The notes under the pieces were generated by a model, which saw nothing but the letters and a program-made list of their open reading frames with translations, made no database searches and was not told the origin of the DNA. From Sphingomonadales bacterium (GTDB lineage Bacteria; Pseudomonadota; Alphaproteobacteria; Sphingomonadales; Sphingomonadaceae), in contig JAGWVC010000025.1 of assembly GCA_018971065.1 (NCBI GenBank), positions 1 through 43,621 on the forward strand: a DNA stretch of 43,621 nt, read 5' to 3'. Shown one piece after another: positions 15,627-27,330 of this stretch; within the stretch, counting starts at the first letter, position 1, and each line of letters starts with the position of its first letter. The translations under genes and the position numbers were made by a program.

Positions 15627-16691
15627 TCAGCCCTGCGTCGAACGCTCGCGTTCCAGCAGCGCCTGCTTGATCTCCAGGCCATAGGCATAGCCGCCCAGCG
15701 ACCCATCGCTGCGGATCACCCGATGGCACGGGATCAGCACCGCCACATTGTTCGCCCCATTGGCGCTGCCACAGGCCCGCACCGCGCCCGGCTTGCCCAC
15801 CGCCGCCGCAATCTCGGCATAGGAGCGCGTCTCCCCCGCTGGTATCCGCCGCAACTCGCGCCACACCGCCTCCTGGAACGCGGTGCCCTGCACATCCAGG
15901 GGTATCTCGCGCCCGTCCCCCGGCACTTCCACCGCCGCCACCACGTCCGCCACCAGCGCCGCGAACGCCTCGCCGCCCGCGTGCAGGTCCGCTTGCGGAA
16001 ACCGCGCCCGCAACTCCGCCTCGCCCTCATGGAACGAGACCCGGCACACGCCCTTCCCGGTCGCCGCCACCAGCATGTCGCCCAGGCTCGTCGCCGCCAC
16101 CGCCCAGGCGATGCGCACCCCCCGGCCACCGTTCACCCACGCCGAAGCCGCCATTCCCAGTCGCTCCCTGTTCGCCGCATAGAACCGCGACGGTCCCGAA
16201 TAGCCCGCCGCATAAATCGCCCCGGTCACGCTGCCCTCGTCGCACAACGCTTCCGCCACCCGCTCGGCCCGCAGCGCCCGCGCATAACCCGCCGGCGACA
16301 GCCCGGTCGCCGCCACGAACACCCGCTGGAAATGCGCCGCACTATACCCCACCTCAGCCGCCAACGCCGCCAGCGCCAGCGGCTGTTCCGCGCTGCGTAT
16401 CGCCGCAATCGCCGCCAGCACCGCGCGCTCCTCGCGGCTGGTGTCATCGGGCGAACAGCGCCGGCACGCCCGAAACCCCGCCTCGCGCGCCTGCGCGGGC
16501 GCGGGGAAGAAACGCACGTTCGCGCGCTGCGGCCGCCGCGCCGCGCACGATGGCCGGCAATATACCCCCGTCGTCGCCACCGCGAACACGAACCGCCCGT
16601 CGAACCCCCGGTCCCGCGCGCGCACGGCGGCCCAGGCAGCTTCGTCGTCGATCGGTTCGGGCACGGGGGCGGTCATGGTCGGCATGTACAT
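15627..16691 (-). CDS. ada: Bifunctional Ada protein: methylphosphotriester/O6-methylguanine-DNA methyltransferase and activator
   Basis: The 354-residue protein has all Ada parts in order. The N-terminal zinc/methyl-acceptor domain has four cysteines (Cys45 and Cys49 in VYCRPSC, Cys76 and Cys79 in ACRRC). An AraC-type helix-turn-helix follows ([30 protein letters not shown]). The C-terminal O6-alkylguanine methyltransferase has its acceptor Cys322 in IPCHRV. Methylation of the N-terminal cysteine converts Ada into an activator of alkylation-repair genes. No alkB or alkA is adjacent. The ATG at 16689-16691 has AGAGGAG at good spacing and is preferred over the GTG at 16724. It is divergent from the F1 operon. 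Confidence 0.95.
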   Translation of the reverse strand: MYMPTMTAPVPEPIDDEAAWAAVRARDRGFDGRFVFAVATTGVYCRPSCAARRPQRANVRFFPAPAQAREAGFRACRRCSPDDTSREERAVLAAIAAIRSAEQPLALAALAAEVGYSAAHFQRVFVAATGLSPAGYARALRAERVAEALCDEGSVTGAIYAAGYSGPSRFYAANRERLGMAASAWVNGGRGVRIAWAVAATSLGDMLVAATGKGVCRVSFHEGEAELRARFPQADLHAGGEAFAALVADVVAAVEVPGDGREIPLDVQGTAFQEAVWRELRRIPAGETRSYAEIAAAVGKPGAVRACGSANGANNVAVLIPCHRVIRSDGSLGGYAYGLEIKQALLERERSTQG

Positions 16692-16813
16692 CACAGTCTC
16701 CTCTTTGCCTGGCAACCCTGTCACGCCCGCCCCATCCCGGCGTCCCGCATCCTGCTTTCAAACCCGCAACCCCCGCCGCGGCGATCCCGTCTGCAGAGTC
16801 TCGTCCTCCGGCC

Positions 16814-16842
16814 TTGCACTAGGGGAAATGACTCGCTATGCG
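16814..16842 (+). promoter_or_regulatory. Candidate sigma-70-type promoter of the atp operon
   Basis: TTGCAC (16814-16819) and TATGCG (16837-16842) are separated by exactly 17 bp and lie about 110 bp before the atpH start. This is the best -35/-10 pair in the 258-bp spacer between ada and atpH. It would leave a leader of roughly 100 nt. The match is partial, so the call is tentative. Confidence 0.4.
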
Positions 16843-16949
16843 CGCCCCCGTTCGAGGGCTTCGGGAACTTGTGGCGTGCGCTTGCCGCCGCCGCACCTGT
16901 TTCCCCTCACCCGCCATTTTGGCATCCGGTTAAGAGGGAACCGACACGC

Positions 16950-17504
16950 GTGGATAATTCCGCCGGCATAACCGCCAGCCTGCAGGGCCGCTACGCTTCC
17001 GCCCTGTTCGACCTGGCCGCTGAACAGGGCGCCGTCACCGCCGTCGAATCCGATCTGGAATCGCTCGGCGCCGCCATCACCGCCACGCCTGATCTGGCCG
17101 GCATGATTCGCAACCCCCGCGTCAGCCGCGCCGATGCCGCCCGGGCGATGGACGCCGTCTCCGGCGTCATCGGCCTTTCGCCGCTGACGAAGAACTTCCT
17201 CGGCGTTCTCGCCGGGAACGGTCGCCTCTCGGCGCTTCCCGAAATCGTCCGCGCCTTCGCCAGCATCGCCGCCGCCCAGCGGGGTGAGGTCACGGCCGAA
17301 GTCACCAGCGCCCACCCGCTTTCGGACGAACAGGTCTCGGCCCTCGCCGCGAAGCTCAAGGCCCGCGAAGGCAAGGAAGTGAAGATCACGGCCTCGGTCG
17401 ATCCCGAGATTCTCGGCGGCCTCGTCGTCCGCATCGGCTCGCGCCAGATCGACAGCTCGATCCGCACCCGTCTCAATTCTCTCGCGCAAGCGATGAAGGG
17501 CTAA
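16950..17504 (+). CDS. atpH: F1 ATP synthase subunit delta
   Basis: This is the 184-residue delta (OSCP) subunit that links the F1 head to the peripheral stalk of F0. The N-terminal helical domain ([24 protein letters not shown]) and the typical C-terminus ([34 protein letters not shown]) are both present. The start is GTG at 16950, with AAGAGGGA upstream. The longer open frame is antisense to ada and is not part of the gene. First gene of the alphaproteobacterial-style operon atpHAGDC. The F0 genes are elsewhere, as is usual in this class. Confidence 0.96.
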   Translation: MDNSAGITASLQGRYASALFDLAAEQGAVTAVESDLESLGAAITATPDLAGMIRNPRVSRADAARAMDAVSGVIGLSPLTKNFLGVLAGNGRLSALPEIVRAFASIAAAQRGEVTAEVTSAHPLSDEQVSALAAKLKAREGKEVKITASVDPEILGGLVVRIGSRQIDSSIRTRLNSLAQAMKG

Positions 17505-19082
<1,578 letters not shown>

Positions 19083-19091
19083 TCGCGTTAG

Positions 19092-19114
19092 CCCTCTCCC
19101 CCCGGGGGAGAGGG
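19092..19114. repeat. Perfect hairpin in the atpA-atpG spacer
   Basis: CCCTCTCCCC (19092-19101) pairs with GGGGAGAGGG (19105-19114) around a three-base loop. A second short stem, AGGGG-CCTT-CCCCT, follows at about 19122-19135. This looks like one of the GC-rich REP-type elements common in proteobacteria. It lies inside an operon and has no T-tract, so it is unlikely to be a full terminator. It may act on mRNA stability or attenuation. Confidence 0.7.
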
Positions 19115-19167
19115 TTGGGAAAGGGGCCTTCCCCTCTCCGCCCAGAATGGAATGAGGAACCGTCAGA

Positions 19168-20046
19168 GTGGCTTCACTCAAGGAACTCAAAGGTCGTATC
19201 AACTCGGTCAAATCGACCCAGAAGATCACCAAGGCCAAGCAGATGGTCGCCGCCGCCAAGCTCCGCAAGGCGCAGGCAGCGGCCGAGGCCGCGCGCCCCT
19301 ATGCCAGCCGCCTGGCTGACGTCATGGGCAGCCTCGCCAGCCGCATCGTCGTCAGCGACAGCTCGCCGAAGCTGCTCGCCGGCACCGGCCGCGACCAGGT
19401 CCACCTGCTCGTCGTCGCCAACTCGGACAAGGGCCTCGCCGGCGCGTTCAACTCGAACATCGTCAAGGCGGCGCTCACCACCGCGCGCGAACTCGAAGCC
19501 CGGGGCAAGACCGTGCTGTTCTACCTGGTCGGCCGCAAGGGCCGCCCGGTGATCCGCCGCAACTACCCCAAGGCGGTGCTCGCCATGTTCGACACGACGG
19601 ACGTGCGCGAACCCGGCTACGCCGAGGCCGAGCGCATCGCCGCCGAACTGGTCGAACTGTACGAAACCGGCAAGTTCGACGTCGCCCACCTGTTCTACTC
19701 GAAGTTCCGCAGCGCGCTGCTGCAGGAACCCACCGAGCAGCAGATCATCCCGGTCCCCGCGCCCAAGGCCGCCGTCGCTGAAACCAGCGGCGCCGTCGTC
19801 GAGTACGAGCCGGACGAGGAGGAAATCCTCGCCGCGCTGCTGCCGCGCTACCTGAAGACCCAGCTTTTCGGCGCGCTGCTCGAAAACATGGCGTCGGAAC
19901 AGGGCGCGTCGATGACCGCGATGGACAACGCCACGCGCAACGCCGGCGACCTGATCAACAAGCTGACCATCCAGTACAACCGCAGCCGCCAGGCCGCGAT
20001 CACCACCGAACTTATCGAGATCATTGCTGGCGCGGAAGCGCTGTAG
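19168..20046 (+). CDS. atpG: F1 ATP synthase subunit gamma
   Basis: The 292-residue central rotor-shaft subunit begins [34 protein letters not shown] and ends [20 protein letters not shown]. These are the two long coiled-coil helices that insert into the alpha3-beta3 ring. The Rossmann-like middle domain contains the family [13 protein letters not shown] segment. The start is GTG at 19168 with GAGGA upstream. It lies between atpA and atpD as expected. Confidence 0.97.
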   Translation: MASLKELKGRINSVKSTQKITKAKQMVAAAKLRKAQAAAEAARPYASRLADVMGSLASRIVVSDSSPKLLAGTGRDQVHLLVVANSDKGLAGAFNSNIVKAALTTARELEARGKTVLFYLVGRKGRPVIRRNYPKAVLAMFDTTDVREPGYAEAERIAAELVELYETGKFDVAHLFYSKFRSALLQEPTEQQIIPVPAPKAAVAETSGAVVEYEPDEEEILAALLPRYLKTQLFGALLENMASEQGASMTAMDNATRNAGDLINKLTIQYNRSRQAAITTELIEIIAGAEAL

Positions 20047-20092
20047 CATCAACTCAAGTCATCGGCGCCGAAGCGCTCTGACGACGACGTAA

Positions 20093-21568
<1,476 letters not shown>

Positions 21569-21629
21569 TAACGGATCGGGGCAGTCGCAGGATCGCCCCA
21601 TTTCCCGGCCTCGCATCAGGAACTGAAAA

Positions 21630-21887
21630 ATGCCCCTTCACTTCGAACTCGTCACCCCGGCCCGCCTCGTCCGCTCGGAATCGGTCCACATGGTCGTCGT
21701 CCCCGGCACCGAAGGCGAATTCGGCGTGCTCGAAGGCCACGCGCCGTTCATGTCCACCGTCCGCGACGGCGCCGTGAAGGTCTACCGGACCGACGGCGGC
21801 ACCCCGGAAGAAATCTTCGTCCAGGGCGGCTTCGCCGAAGTCACCCCCAAGGGGCTCACCGTCCTCGCGGAACACGTCGAAGGCTAA
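21630..21887 (+). CDS. atpC: F1 ATP synthase subunit epsilon
   Basis: This 85-residue epsilon subunit comprises only the N-terminal beta-sandwich domain ([45 protein letters not shown]). It ends soon after [10 protein letters not shown], without the C-terminal two-helix domain of E. coli epsilon that inhibits ATP hydrolysis. Short epsilons are known in alphaproteobacteria, where other inhibitors (zeta) may take over that role. It is the last gene of the operon and is followed by a classic intrinsic terminator. An ATG at 21630 with AGGAACTG upstream is the start. Confidence 0.95.
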   Translation: MPLHFELVTPARLVRSESVHMVVVPGTEGEFGVLEGHAPFMSTVRDGAVKVYRTDGGTPEEIFVQGGFAEVTPKGLTVLAEHVEG

Positions 21888-21908
21888 GCCTGCCGACCAC
21901 AACACATC

Positions 21909-21933
21909 AAGGCCGCCTCCGGGCGGCCTTTTT
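21909..21933 (+). terminator. Rho-independent terminator of atpHAGDC
   Basis: AAGGCCGCC (21909-21917) pairs with GGCGGCCTT (21922-21930) around TCCG and runs into a T-tract. It lies 21 bp after the atpC stop, exactly where the operon should end. Confidence 0.9.
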
Positions 21934-21950
21934 AATGTCGTTCCCCTTTT

Positions 21951-22009
21951 CGCGTCTTCGCGGCTTCGCGTGAGATAAAAAGCGACTCACGCGAAGCCGC
22001 AAAGGCGCG
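21951..22009. repeat. Long GC-rich hairpin element (24-bp arms)
   Basis: The arms 21951-21974 and 21986-22009 are complementary at 22 of 24 positions around an AT-rich 11-base loop (ATAAAAAGCGA). The arm core GCGGCTTCGCGTGAG is perfectly paired. It sits between the atp terminator and the convergent PhzF-like gene. The motif (CTTCGCG and TCACGCGAAG) resembles a family of interspersed repeats in sphingomonads and is related in style to the segment at 13631-13834. Confidence 0.78.
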
Positions 22010-22033
22010 AAGTGGACGCCGCCCGGACCGACC

Positions 22034-22870
22034 TTAAACCAGCCCCGCCGCGACCACGCCGCTCACGCACGTCACACACTCACCGCCAACGAACACCGCA
22101 CCATCGGTAACCCGCACCGAAACACGCCCATCGCGCCCCACCTGCCGCCCCTGGCTCGCGATCCATGCCCCGTCGCCCAGCCCGGCATCCATGCGATACA
22201 CGGCCACCGCCGCGTTGCCGCTGCCGCACACCGGGTCCTCGATCACGCTCGCCCCGTTCCAGAAGAACGACCGCACCAGCAGGCCGTCGCCCTGAACGGC
22301 AAACAACGTCACCCCGGTCATGCCATGCGCCAGTTGATACCGCCCGAACGCCGCGCGATCGAACTCCAGCGCCGCCAGCGCCTCAGCGCTCGCCAGTTCC
22401 GCCACCAGCCACACCGGCCCGACGTCGATCGCCTTCGCCGACCCGCACACCGTCCCATCGCCCAGCCAGTCCAGCGCCGGCTCGGGCGCATCCTTCACCG
22501 CAAAGCGCGGCAACCGGAACGCGAGGCCCTGCGCTTCAACCGCAATCTCCACCAGCCCGCCCGCGCATTCCTGCACCAGCTTGCCCTGCTTCGGCACGGC
22601 AATCCCCGCCTCCAGCACCGCATGAGCACTTCCCAGGGTGGGATGCCCGGCAAACGGCAGTTCCTCGGCCGGCGTGAATATCCGCAAGCCATAATCCGCC
22701 GCCGGATCACGCGGCGGCACCACGAATGTCGTCTCGGAAAGGTTGGTCCACGCCGCAAACCGCTGCATCGCCGCGGTATCCAGCCCGTCGCCGTCCAGCA
22801 CCACCGCCACCGGATTGCCCAGCAACGGCACGGCGGTGAACACATCGACGGTCAGCAGCCGCCGCGTCAT
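22034..22870 (-). CDS. PhzF family isomerase/epimerase-like protein
   Basis: The 278-residue protein has two similar alpha/beta barrels of the PhzF/diaminopimelate-epimerase fold. Markers are GNPVAVVL at 18-25, the catalytic Glu46 in NLSETTFV, FAGHPTLGSA in the first half and DPVCGSGNAAVA in the second. PhzF isomerises dihydro-hydroxyanthranilate in phenazine synthesis, but most family members have other, undefined roles. No phenazine genes are near, so no pathway is assigned. The ATG at 22868-22870 overlaps the stop of the HNH gene (ATGA), so the two are translationally coupled. Confidence 0.9.
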   Translation of the reverse strand: MTRRLLTVDVFTAVPLLGNPVAVVLDGDGLDTAAMQRFAAWTNLSETTFVVPPRDPAADYGLRIFTPAEELPFAGHPTLGSAHAVLEAGIAVPKQGKLVQECAGGLVEIAVEAQGLAFRLPRFAVKDAPEPALDWLGDGTVCGSAKAIDVGPVWLVAELASAEALAALEFDRAAFGRYQLAHGMTGVTLFAVQGDGLLVRSFFWNGASVIEDPVCGSGNAAVAVYRMDAGLGDGAWIASQGRQVGRDGRVSVRVTDGAVFVGGECVTCVSGVVAAGLV

Positions 22871-23220
22871 CGCCCGCGCCGCCCCTTGTCGCCGGCCTTC
22901 GCCGTCCGCACGTAAAAGTCGGGGTCCTTGTCGGCCACCCACGCTAGGAACTTCGCCATCTCCGGCTCCGCGCGATAGCGCTCCACATCGTCGCCAATCT
23001 TGGCAAGCTGCGCGTTGGTGAAGTTCAGGTGCAGCGTCGCATGGCAGATCGGGTGCATCTGCACCTGCCCGCCCTTGCCGCCCTTGCTCTTGGGCACCGG
23101 GTGATGCCGGTCGATGGTCTCGCCCAGCGGCCGCCCGCACAGCCAGCACGGCTCGGCCGGCGCCGCCTCGTCGGCCTCCAGCGCCGCGTAATCGTCATCG
23201 GTCCACTTCCGCCGTGCCAT
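22867..23220 (-). CDS. HNH endonuclease family protein (117 aa)
   Basis: This small HNH-like protein has the zinc pair CWLC (Cys25, Cys28) and the signature DRHHPVPKSKGG (His39/His40). HPICHATLH (His60, His64) completes the beta-beta-alpha-metal fold. This domain usually nicks or cleaves DNA. Free-standing copies in chromosomes are common and mostly uncharacterised. A basic tail (KAGDKGRRGR) would favour nucleic-acid contact. The ATG at 23218-23220 is the start. It is coupled to the PhzF-like gene by a 4-bp overlap. No methylase or other restriction-modification or defence gene is adjacent, so a housekeeping role is as likely as a defensive one. Confidence 0.85.
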   Translation of the reverse strand: MARRKWTDDDYAALEADEAAPAEPCWLCGRPLGETIDRHHPVPKSKGGKGGQVQMHPICHATLHLNFTNAQLAKIGDDVERYRAEPEMAKFLAWVADKDPDFYVRTAKAGDKGRRGR

Positions 23221-23275
23221 AACTCGTTTACCATCATCGCCTAAACCGCCCCCTGCCTACACACCGGGAGCGCGA

Positions 23276-24829
23276 ATGGCCACCACCGCCAAGCCTGTGC
23301 GATCCGCCCGCGTCGCCTGCGGGCTCGCGCTGGTCGTCGCGCTCACGCTGGCCACCCGCCTGCCGTTCTGGGGCCACCCCGCCGCCGATTACGACGAACA
23401 GCTCTACAGCCTCATCGCCCGCCACTGGCTCGCGGGCGAATTGCCTTACGTCAACCTGTGGGACCGCAAGCCGCTCGGCCTGTTCGCGATCTACGCCGCC
23501 GCCCACGCGCTGCTCGGCCCCGGCGTCATCGCCTACCAATCGGCCGCACTGCTCGCCAGCCTCGCCGGCGGCTGGCTCACCTTCCGCCTCGCCGCCCGGT
23601 TTGCCCCGCCCGCCACCGCCGCCTTCGCCGCCGCGCTCTATCCGCCGTTGATGGCGATCTACGGTAGCCACTCGGGCCAGAGCGAGATTTTCCTCACCCC
23701 GCTCGTCACCGCGATGGCGCTGCTCGCCCTCCACGCCCGCGCCTCGGCCGAAACCCGCACGGCGCTGCACCGCCACCTCGCGGCAATGGCGCTCGGCGGC
23801 CTTGCGCTTCAGGTCAAGTACTCGGCCCTGCCCGCCTGCCTGTGGTTCGGCACGCTCGCCCTGCACGATCTCCACCGCCGCCACCTGCCCTTGCCCCGAC
23901 TCGCCGCCAGCGCCGCTGCCTTCGCCGCGCTCGGCCTCGCCCCCACCCTCGCCGCCGCCGCGCTCTATGCCGCGCACGGCCAGTTCGATGCCTGGCTGTT
24001 CGCCAACTTCACCTCGATCCGCCACCGCGCCGCGCTGCCGCTGGCCATCACCCTGCCGCGCCAGCTCACCGATCTCGCTCCCCTCGCCGCACTCGCCGCC
24101 GGCGGGCTGATCCAGCGCCGCCTCGGCCCTCGCCGCGAGTGGCGCCCCGTCACCGGCTGGCTGCTGGCGGGCGTGGCCGGACTGTTCCTGTCCACCACGG
24201 TCTACACCTACTACTACGCCGCGCTGGTCCCGGCGGTCATCGTCATCGCGCTGCCACTGTTCGCCACCCGCACCGGCCCGCTGCTGCTCGCCGGCCTGCT
24301 CGCCTGGCTCACCGCCACGTTCAACCCACTGACCAAGGCCGCCGACGCCCGCGCCGAACAGGCCACCCTCGCCGCGATGGCCCGCGCCATCCCTGCGGGC
24401 TGCCTTTATATCCACGACGGCCCGCTGGCGCTCCACGCGCTGACCGGCACCACCCCGCTCACCCGCTTCGCCTACCCCGATCACCTCAACAACGCGCTCG
24501 AAGCCCGCGCCCTGCCGGTCGATCCCGCCGCCGAAGTCGCGCGAATCATGGCCCTCCAGCCCACCGCCGTCATCACCTCGGCCCAACCGGTCACCTTGCC
24601 CAACCACGCCAGTGGAGCCGTGCTCGCCCGCGCCCTCGCCGCCGGCTACCGCCACGCCGGCGCCTGGCCGTTCCAGCAGCGCCAGCTCGACCTGTTCACG
24701 CGGATCATGCCGAAAACCGGGTGCGCAAACAGCATTAGCAAATCGTCAAATCTTCGCCCCTATGACGTTGCGATGGTGGCGACGGGTATCCCCCGTCGGA
24801 CCTCTGGAAATGGAATCGGGTTACCATGA
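23276..24829 (+). CDS. GT39/ArnT-like integral membrane glycosyltransferase (first paralogue)
   Basis: A 517-residue polytopic membrane protein with about ten helices. The first periplasmic loop contains an acidic motif (ADYDEQLYS, Asp38-Glu41) followed by WDRKPLGLFAIY. This is the layout of glycosyltransferase family 39 / dolichyl-phosphate-mannose mannosyltransferase-like proteins, which transfer sugars from lipid carriers. Donor and acceptor are unknown. The protein is paralogous to the one at 29456-30934 (shared WDRKP-GLFAIY, VIAYQ, YDGP/HDGP near the C-terminus). It extends about 40 residues beyond the paralogue's end, through a half-palindrome and what looks like a promoter/leader for cpaF, stopping only at TGA 24827-24829 inside the cpaF start. 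Confidence 0.8.
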   Translation: MATTAKPVRSARVACGLALVVALTLATRLPFWGHPAADYDEQLYSLIARHWLAGELPYVNLWDRKPLGLFAIYAAAHALLGPGVIAYQSAALLASLAGGWLTFRLAARFAPPATAAFAAALYPPLMAIYGSHSGQSEIFLTPLVTAMALLALHARASAETRTALHRHLAAMALGGLALQVKYSALPACLWFGTLALHDLHRRHLPLPRLAASAAAFAALGLAPTLAAAALYAAHGQFDAWLFANFTSIRHRAALPLAITLPRQLTDLAPLAALAAGGLIQRRLGPRREWRPVTGWLLAGVAGLFLSTTVYTYYYAALVPAVIVIALPLFATRTGPLLLAGLLAWLTATFNPLTKAADARAEQATLAAMARAIPAGCLYIHDGPLALHALTGTTPLTRFAYPDHLNNALEARALPVDPAAEVARIMALQPTAVITSAQPVTLPNHASGAVLARALAAGYRHAGAWPFQQRQLDLFTRIMPKTGCANSISKSSNLRPYDVAMVATGIPRRTSGNGIGLP

Positions 24830-26331
24830 GCGCATTCGGTCGACGCAACGGCATGGGTGGGATGGCACCGGGTGCGCGCCCCCAGTTCGGCGTGGCCAGG
24901 CCGATGAAAGGCCCCGGCGGCGCCGACCCGTCGCAGGCTGCCCAGCCCGGCGGCGGTGACCAGTTCCCGCCGCTGCCCGACAGCCTCGACGCGCCCAAGA
25001 GCGATGCGATGAGCCGCCTCGACGATCGCGCCAACGCGGTCGCCGAAGCGCCCAAGCAGGCCGAAGGCTTCGAAGCCTCGGTCCACAAGATCAAGGAACA
25101 GGTGCTGCCGCGCCTGCTCGAACGCGTCGATCCCGAAGCCGCCGCCACCCTCACCAAGGATGAACTGGCCGAGGAATTCCGCCCGATCATCTTCGAAGTC
25201 CTCGCCGAACTGAAGATCACCCTCAACCGCCGCGAACAGTTCGCGCTGGAAAAGGTGCTGATCGACGAACTGCTCGGCTTCGGCCCGCTGGAAGAGCTGC
25301 TGTCCGACCCCGACGTGTCCGACATCATGGTCAACGGGCCGGAACAGACCTACATCGAAAAGAAGGGCAAGCTTCAGCTCGCCCAGATCCAGTTCCGCGA
25401 CGAACAGCACCTGTTCCAGATCGCGCAGCGCATCGTCAACCAGGTCGGCCGCCGGGTTGACCAGACCACCCCGCTGGCCGACGCCCGCCTGCCCGACGGC
25501 AGCCGCGTCAACGTCATCATCCCGCCGCTCAGCCTGCGCGGCACCGCCATCTCGATCCGCAAGTTTTCCGAGAAGCCGATCACCATCGACATGCTCAAGG
25601 ACTACGGTTCGATGAGCGAGAAGATGGCCACCGCGCTGAAGATCGCCGGCGCCTGCCGCATGAACATCGTCATCTCGGGCGGCACAGGCTCGGGCAAGAC
25701 GACGATGCTCAACGCGCTGTCGAAGATGATCGAGCCAGGCGAACGCGTGCTCACCATCGAGGACGCCGCCGAACTCCGCCTGCAACAGCCGCACTGGCTG
25801 CCGCTGGAAACCCGCCCGCCGAACCTCGAAGGCCAGGGCGCCATCACCATCGGCGATCTCGTCAAGAACGCGCTGCGTATGCGCCCCGATCGCATCATCC
25901 TCGGCGAAATCCGCGGCGCCGAATGCTTCGACCTGCTCGCCGCCATGAACACCGGCCACGACGGCTCTATGTGTACGCTTCACGCCAACTCGCCGCGCGA
26001 GGCTCTGGGCCGTATGGAAAACATGATCCTGATGGGCGACATCAAGATCCCCAAGGAAGCGATCAGCCGCCAGATCGCCGAATCGGTGGACATCATCGTC
26101 CAGGTCAAGCGCCTGCGCGACGGCTCGCGCCGCACCACCAACATCACCGAAGTGATCGGCATGGAAGGCGACGTCATCGTCACCCAGGAACTGTTCAAGT
26201 TCGAGTATCTGGACGAGACCGAGGAAGGCAAGATCATCGGCGAATACCGCCCCTCCGGCCTGCGCCCCTACACGCTGGAAAAGGCCCGCCAGTTCGGCTT
26301 CGATCAGGCTTATCTGGAAGCCTGCCTCTAA
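24826..26331 (+). CDS. cpaF: CpaF/TadA family type II/IV secretion ATPase
   Basis: The 501-residue protein has a Gly/Pro-rich N-terminus and the CpaF N-terminal helical domain. The ATPase core has Walker A GGTGSGKTT from residue 285, an Asp box around LTIEDAAELRL, a Walker B-like region (RPDRIILGEIRGAE) and the histidine box near GHDGSMCTLHANSP. CpaF powers assembly of Tad/Flp pili in Caulobacter-type systems. The other cpa/tad genes are not in this window, so it is either a solo copy or separated from its cluster. The ATG at 24826 overlaps the stop of the GT39-like gene. Confidence 0.93.
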   Translation: MSAFGRRNGMGGMAPGARPQFGVARPMKGPGGADPSQAAQPGGGDQFPPLPDSLDAPKSDAMSRLDDRANAVAEAPKQAEGFEASVHKIKEQVLPRLLERVDPEAAATLTKDELAEEFRPIIFEVLAELKITLNRREQFALEKVLIDELLGFGPLEELLSDPDVSDIMVNGPEQTYIEKKGKLQLAQIQFRDEQHLFQIAQRIVNQVGRRVDQTTPLADARLPDGSRVNVIIPPLSLRGTAISIRKFSEKPITIDMLKDYGSMSEKMATALKIAGACRMNIVISGGTGSGKTTMLNALSKMIEPGERVLTIEDAAELRLQQPHWLPLETRPPNLEGQGAITIGDLVKNALRMRPDRIILGEIRGAECFDLLAAMNTGHDGSMCTLHANSPREALGRMENMILMGDIKIPKEAISRQIAESVDIIVQVKRLRDGSRRTTNITEVIGMEGDVIVTQELFKFEYLDETEEGKIIGEYRPSGLRPYTLEKARQFGFDQAYLEACL

Positions 26332-26359
26332 CCCCGTTCCGGCTTCCCGCCTCTCGATC

Positions 26360-26422
26360 TCCGTCCGTCCTGAGCCTGTCGAGCCGAAGGCGACCGAAGG
26401 TCAACGACTGTACTTGTTCTTG
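26360..26422. repeat. About 62-bp interspersed repeat, copy 1
   Basis: The block begins TCCGTCCGTCCTGAGC, contains CCGAAGGCGACCGAAGG and ends near GTTCTTG. It is almost identical to 34141-34202, with one substitution in the first half and small differences near the end. It lies between the convergent ends of cpaF and the FAH-family gene. The core TCCTGAGCCTGTCGAG is a motif I know from widespread proteobacterial intergenic repeats. Confidence 0.85.
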
Positions 26423-26473
26423 CGGCCCGGATGAGGCATTCAAGCCCAATGCAAGGCACGAAACCAGGCCTGC

Positions 26474-27295
26474 CTATACTTCGTCCACCACCCCGTTCAC
26501 CAGCATCCCCACCGCGCCGATCGACACTTCCACCCGGTCCCCCGCCTTCATGTACAGCGGCGGCTGGCGCTTCTCGCCCACGCCCGACGGCGTGCCGGTG
26601 GCGATCACGTCGCCCGGCGACAACTCGGTGAATTCCGACAGATAGGCGATGATCTCCGCCACCGGGCACAACATGTCGCTGACCGGCTGGTCCTGCACCA
26701 GCACGCCATTCAGCCGCGTCTGCACCCGCAGCGACGGCAGGTCGTCGATCTCGTCCAGCGTCACCAGCGCCGGCCCGAACCCGCCGGTGCCGGGAAAGTT
26801 CTTGCCGGGAATGAACTGGCTGTTGTGCCGCTGCCAGTCGCGCACCGAAGCGTCGTTGAACACCGAAAACCCGGCGATGTGAGCGAACGCATCCGCCACC
26901 GCGATCCGCCGCCCGCCTTTGCCGATCACCACCGCCAGTTCGCCCTCATAGTCCAGGCAATCGCTCGCCAGCGGCTTCACCAGCGGGCTGCCATGTGCCA
27001 CCAGCGTATCGGCAAACCGCGTGAAGATGCCCGGATGCGCCAGCACTTCGCGTCCCATTTCCGCGACATGCGCCCCATAGTTCATCGCCACGCACAGGAC
27101 CTTGCCGGGGTTGGGAATCGGCGGCAGCAGCGTCACCGCATCCAGCGCCAGCCGCTCGCCCTCGACCAGCCCCGCCAATCCGCCTGCCAGCGCCGCCTTC
27201 AGGTCCGGCGCACCGCCCAGTTCGACAACCGCGTCGCCATCCAGCCGGCCGTAGCTCGCCCGTCCGTCCGCCCCGACAAAACTCACATACCGCAT
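26474..27295 (-). CDS. Fumarylacetoacetate hydrolase (FAH) family protein
   Basis: The 273-residue protein has the FAH fold with the metal-binding set. The Glu pair is in YEGELAVVIGK, NDASVRDWQ follows, and GKNFPGTGGFGPALVT leads to the C-terminal ATGTPSGVG active-site loop. Family members hydrolyse or decarboxylate 2-oxo or 3-keto acids (for example fumarylpyruvate, acylpyruvate or 2-keto-3-deoxy sugar acids) with Mg2+. This one has the acylpyruvase/ureidoglycolate-lyase-like length, but the substrate is not predictable. The ATG at 27293-27295 is the start. The 102-bp palindromic element before it separates it from mobA. Confidence 0.9.
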   Translation of the reverse strand: MRYVSFVGADGRASYGRLDGDAVVELGGAPDLKAALAGGLAGLVEGERLALDAVTLLPPIPNPGKVLCVAMNYGAHVAEMGREVLAHPGIFTRFADTLVAHGSPLVKPLASDCLDYEGELAVVIGKGGRRIAVADAFAHIAGFSVFNDASVRDWQRHNSQFIPGKNFPGTGGFGPALVTLDEIDDLPSLRVQTRLNGVLVQDQPVSDMLCPVAEIIAYLSEFTELSPGDVIATGTPSGVGEKRQPPLYMKAGDRVEVSIGAVGMLVNGVVDEV

Positions 27296-27330
27296 CAGTC
27301 CAACTCCATGCCATCGCGCAGCGCCGCTCG

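Noticed and set aside
22867..24829. Defence island around the HNH protein
   Set aside because: The neighbours (PhzF-like, GT39-like) are not defence genes, and no methylase, helicase or toxin-antitoxin pattern is present.
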